This document shows, in pieces, positions 59,701-64,000 of a stretch of 64,000 nucleotides of DNA. Source of the DNA: Amphirosellinia nigrospora (taxonomy: Eukaryota; Ascomycota; Sordariomycetes; Xylariales; Xylariaceae); NCBI GenBank assembly GCA_004123355.1, contig SCHM01000003.1:6343058-6407057 (forward strand), read 5' to 3'. The position numbers were made by a program, and so were the translations under genes. Numbering within the stretch: the stretch's first letter is position 1; every line of letters begins with the position of its first letter. The notes under the pieces were generated by a model that saw only the letters and a program-made list of their open reading frames with translations, searched no databases and was not told the origin of the DNA.

Positions 59701-62392
59701 TTATTCTTCCCAGCTATAGCGGCGGTGTGCCATTTGTGGGACGTGTATAATATCGAAGCCATCTATTCTTCCAGCAGCTGTCGTATTATCCCGATTCGCC
59801 GCTACCCTCGCCTCTTCTTCGAGTGTGTAGTTACTTCCTAGTGTGTCAGCCGTAGATTGTCGCCTTGAATGATTAACAGACGGGATGGTCGGCATTGTAG
59901 GTAAGACATGATCGTGGCTTTGGGTGCCGGCTGGTCTTTGCATCATTAGTTGATGTGGGAATCGAATGTTTTCGGGTAAAGGCCCTAGACAGACGACGTG
60001 TGTCGAATCAATTGGCGTCCTCTGGATCGGCGGCTGTATTGGTATAGAGTTTGTTGGCTGGGAACTGAGTGACGCGACTGACGACACGGAGCGTACGAGC
60101 CCTGTCGAGTCATTTACAGCTATCGGTGATGATGGCGTACAAACCAAAGTAGGGTTGGAGATAGTGGATCTAGAAAGTGTACGAGCTGGGAAGAAGCCAG
60201 CTATCGGTGAGGGATAATCCCCATAATAAGTCGAACTATCACTATGTGGGGTTATCGGAGAAGGCATTCTGTTCATATCGTAACCCTGAGTTGGACTTGA
60301 TGTCGGCGTGGGGCTATCGCGGTATTGAGTGTTGATTCGGGGCGGCACATGTCCGGCTCTGTTATTGACGTTTGTAGACGTCGAAAGATCTTGTTCTTCT
60401 CCAAGTCGGGCCCATTGCTGTGGCCGTTTATACGAATCCTGGCCGAGGGAGTCCTCCCCGGCAGGAACTGCGAAATAGGCACTCGTTGTCGTGTCAGTTG
60501 CGTCGAGTTCAACAGGTAACGGGGCTGGCATTTCGTAACGCTCATGGCTCCAATCTGCGCCGACTTCATGAGCTTCCACGGGCTCCTCCCTTCTAACTGT
60601 CTTGACTGGGCAGTTTTTCGCTCGCGTTTTCATTCGGAACATGGTCATTGCTCCTGGGCTTATAGGGGAGTCTGGCTCCGTGGTAGAGTATTTGTCCTTA
60701 TACTCGTACGTCTCCTGCGAGTCTTCGTCACTCTTGAACGCGTTCTTTCTTCGTCGCACGAGTACAGCAGTCGTCACGAGCGCGATCGCTCCTAAACACG
60801 CGCCTACGACAAGCCCTGCTATTTGATTCTTATTTATCTGCTGAGATTCGTCCTTTGGAGCGGGAGGACCGGGATAAGGACTGTTCGGAGGCTGTAATGG
60901 TGTGGATCGAAGTATCTCTCAACGGATTATCAGGGAATCGAGCCTTATGTATAGAGAATGTACTGGTCTCGTAGTTAGTAATGACATAGGCTTCTTGCAA
61001 GAATGAACGCCCTATTATGAATTGGCTCGCATTCTCAGCTCTCTTTAGTGGAAAATATGGGATAGCGGGTGCGCCGTAGTTTATCGCGTTCTTGAATGGA
61101 TACTGCAGGCTCTGAATGAACGCATTCGCGGAGACAGTGATATTGACAATTCCCGACATATTTGTTGGGGAACCGAAATTGTTCCTATTGTCCATACTGG
61201 AGAATGTGAAGGTAAATGATAAGTCCGGCGCGGATCGATAACGCGCTAAGTTGTCGTTGTTCGGGAATATATACAACCCGAGAGTTTCGTTCCACGTGAG
61301 ATTGAGAGCGTCGGCAAAACGGTCGCATACTGCTGGTGGAAGCCATAAATAAGGTGTCGAACTATCAATCGAGGCCGTCATTGACTCATTAAATGAAGAC
61401 AAAGTAATCGGCGACGTGGACCACTCCGTAGGTGCCTGTCCAATATCTGACACGGACGTTGTGATTGATCGCACTAAGACCTGAGGTTGTCTCGTGGTGG
61501 CATTCAGACTGAACTGGATATCATGGGGTTCAAAACGATTGGCATCGTAACCTCCCAATGTCAGAGACATCGGCACACCCCCGTACCAGCTATTATCTAT
61601 TAGCATCTACTAGTTGATGTGGCGTTCGTTCAGATGTTTACCATAGTAAGCCCCGGGCGTGTAACCATAACTATGGCTCGGTATTATACCGTTCTGCTGT
61701 ACCAGCGATGCAATTGGGCTCTTCGCAACAACACCACTAAAGTTCCCGTCCGTCATCCCCAAACCAAAGAAACCTGTGTAGGCGGCTGTATCGTTGATGC
61801 CGGCAACGATCAACTTGTTCAATGAAGTCTGCCATCGTCGAACACTATCATATACCACAACCGTCTCCATTGCGTAGTCTCCGTTAGCCTGAATGCCGAG
61901 TGCTTTCAGTCCGAGCTGCCACGCTCCTATAGGCGACCAGCTTGTTGAAGCGCTTCTATTGAATACACCGCCGCGGGCGTCATCACACAGAGGACCTAGA
62001 TACCATTATTAGCAGCCTGAAAATGACGATGTTTCGGGACAGAAGCCCCAGAGCCATGATAAGGGCTCCGTATTTTCGTCATTCTTTTAGGCACATTGAG
62101 AACTTACTTCCACATCCGCTATTTTCCACGACCCACAACTCGGAAAGACTGGTGCTCACAACAACATCAATTTCCTGGGCCGGCTCACCACAAACAGGGT
62201 CGTTGACGACCAATTACCATCAATTCCATGCCTATACCACGATTAGCCCTGGATCCGCACCGTGTCATTGAAGTAGACGTGCCATTTTAACGACGGTTCA
62301 AGCCAGAGTGCGTTAGGCGCATCGGCGTGGACGAGACTGGGTGCGAGTAACAGCGTCCCGACGACAGCTACGAGGGAATGCCTCATCGACAT
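59701..62392 (-). CDS. Aspartic-protease-like single-pass membrane protein, first catalytic Asp missing
   Basis: Exons are 62292-62392, 62108-62231, 61642-61995 and 59701-61596, with introns 62232-62291, 61996-62107 and 61597-61641. About 800 residues. The start MSMRHSLVAVVGTLLLAPSL is a signal peptide. The pepsin-like fold follows, with many N-glycosylation sites: WSSTTLFVGEPAQEIDVVV, then STSLSELWVVE where active enzymes have D-T/S-G-S, GGVFNRSASTSW, GFFGLGMTDGNFS, and the second site as ASIDSSTPYLWLP. A proline-rich stem, a membrane span (IAGLVVGACLGAIALVTTAV) and a basic stop RRRK lead into a roughly 340-residue Ser/Pro/Thr-rich cytosolic tail. Frame breaks: one G lost near 62185 and a +1 or -2 change near 60908. 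Fungi have many such surface proteins; loss of the first catalytic Asp suggests a binding or sensor role (inference). Confidence 0.82.
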
Positions 62393-64000
62393 TGTCTCGT
62401 GGTCGTCGCACCACCTGACGGTCGTACACAGGCCCGAGGTCACCACTGGTCCTCCAGATGCCTCACGGGCTTCACCAAATCTTGAACATTCGTTTACTCC
62501 AATTTCGTCCACTCCTAGAATCCAAGCCCGGTGAGGTTGGTGCCGTGGTCGCCTGCGGTGAGTGACTCGGGAATGGCGATGTATGAGCGGCCTGCTCTGC
62601 TCTGTTCTATTATTCTCTGCTCCGGGCAAAAAGGCGATTCGAGTTGCACGTTAGGTGTGGTGAGAAGTAAAAGGTTGAAAATGAATGACAGAGACGAGAA
62701 CTTCTAGGCACCGCAACTCCAAGAAGCAAGCGTTCCTGGGGCCAGAGTCTGTGCCCCAGAAGTCCCGAGGTACCATGGTGAGTACCGTCCTTCGGGTATT
62801 CCGCTTTAGGTGTGTCAGGGCAGGGGTCCGGGATTGGTGGCCATGGGCTACCTATGGGCTATGTGGTATGTGGCAGGTAGATGCACCGTGCAGCATGTAC
62901 GTGTGGTGTAGTAGCTGGCTTGGTAGCAGCTTGGCTGATCCATAGGGCGGATGGATACTTACTTACTCGACCTGGTATGTATGTCTATCCAGACTCCACG
63001 CTACTAGCGCATGTATCATGTACGCAGATACGCTACAGCCACGGACAGGGAATAGCTGCATGAGGTCACATACTTAAGTAAGTAGTACAACCGACCTACC
63101 TTGCCTTACTTAACTCTAGTCCTATATCAAAGCTACTCCTTATGTTAATTCTTCTAGAGCGAGACCAGGTAGTTATGGTATGCACGGACAATCTTGATAT
63201 CGCAGCAGCCTCAAATCGAAATATTCGATAGTTGACGACAGAAACGAAGTGTAATAGAGTTGTGATAGGGCGACTTACCACATACTTGTATGTAAGAAGT
63301 CTAGGCAATGTTGGCCCCGTCATATGTTCAAGCGCAAAAGAGTACTCGTCTTTAATGCGCAAAGTTTGACCAGTATAGACCGAACAAACCAAAAGTCATT
63401 CCGGTCCAGATGTCTACATTTCCGGTTCCTGCTCTGGTGTCAATGGGTTTTGTACTGTGGGCATAGAGCAGAAGATTTGGCACCTATGGGTCAATCGAAC
63501 TGTGACGGCAACACATTTGCACAGTGCCGTTGCAGAGAGCACATACGTTATATGATGCTTGGTTCTAAGGTGAAAACCAGCTCACAAGGTGACTTGGCAT
63601 GAGGCATTCTTCGCCTTGGCTGGCTCGGCCAGTAAGCCAGCTGCTCCAGTGTCAGGCTGCCGATACAACCATCCCATTGTCGCTAGACACAATTACACTA
63701 CCTACGGCAGCAGCCATAGGGATGCACTAGGTGTTACCCAACTCTCTTTCTCTTTACAACACAGGGAGGATGAGTAGGAGTGGCCATCAGCCACTTGGAT
63801 CATGGCACAACACTGGGGATGCCGTAGGACCTGTCAGTACTGTACACACAGTCGGGACCACCAGGCCTGACCGGGGATAAAGACGAAGACGTGGCTGCTC
63901 ATCGATCGATCGAGTCTTCTCGTTGGAGCAGAAATTGTGATGATCTGGTGCCCATACCACGCAATGCAGCGTATTTGATATCTGGATAAATGAGAAGTTG
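62393..64000. other. Intergenic to window end, no gene seen
   Basis: Promoter and leader of the protease-like gene, then non-coding DNA with TACCTA/TAGGTA motifs near 62860-62960 and 63075-63110. Frames here (for example 63096-63392, minus) look random. A gene may begin beyond the right edge. Confidence 0.5.

Noticed and set aside
1-64000. CRISPR arrays, prophage, insertion sequences, secondary-metabolite clusters
   Set aside because: None of the direct-repeat, integrase, transposase or synthase signatures were found; the DNA is eukaryotic nuclear sequence.

Overview
This window is nuclear DNA of a filamentous ascomycete (Pezizomycotina, most likely Sordariomycetes). The evidence is short GT-AG introns (45-255 nt, mostly 45-140) with CTAAC-type branch sites, a Pro-tRNA gene with an 18-nt intron, and gene families typical of these fungi: a SreA/SRE-type GATA factor, fungal C2H2 and FAR1-type regulators, Svf1, and a full cytoplasmic dynein heavy chain. 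The species cannot be named from the sequence alone.

Layout. A Hal4/Sat4/Hrk1-type protein kinase runs off the left edge (1-2637, minus). Next are mitochondrial ribosomal protein uL11m (4763-5296, minus), the ceramide-carrier family protein Svf1 (6104-7429, plus), a divergent seven-exon histone H4 variant (9132-9987, plus) and a membrane-anchored GNAT protein (10731-11985, minus). After a gene-poor stretch come a large C2H2 regulator (15640-19093, plus) and an uncharacterised 2EXR/F-box-like protein (22153-23190, minus). From about 23.2 to 31.2 kb the DNA is AT-rich and gene-poor, with one broken cell-surface protein gene (26280-27572). Then come a Q-rich FAR1-domain protein (31877-33662, plus), the 13-kb dynein heavy chain gene (34571-47720, plus), the siderophore GATA repressor (49748-51519, plus), Golgi protein Tvp15 (52610-53175, minus), an F-box/UIM protein (53888-57500, plus), tRNA-Pro(AGG) (57830-57919) and a single-pass aspartic-protease-like surface protein lacking the first catalytic Asp (59701-62392, minus).

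The genes are independently transcribed units, mostly housekeeping or regulatory. I see no biosynthetic cluster, phage, CRISPR array or complete transposon. The dominant oddity is that almost every gene is interrupted by one-base frame breaks although reading resumes at once in another frame with the family sequence intact. About four fifths are single-base losses, many in short homopolymers. I read these as uncorrected long-read assembly errors rather than pseudogenes, so coding coordinates are gene spans and not open frames. The biologically most interesting items are the H4 variant, the protease-like receptor and a family of intergenic CCTACCTAGGTAGG palindromes. I did not find a convincing undescribed multi-gene system.
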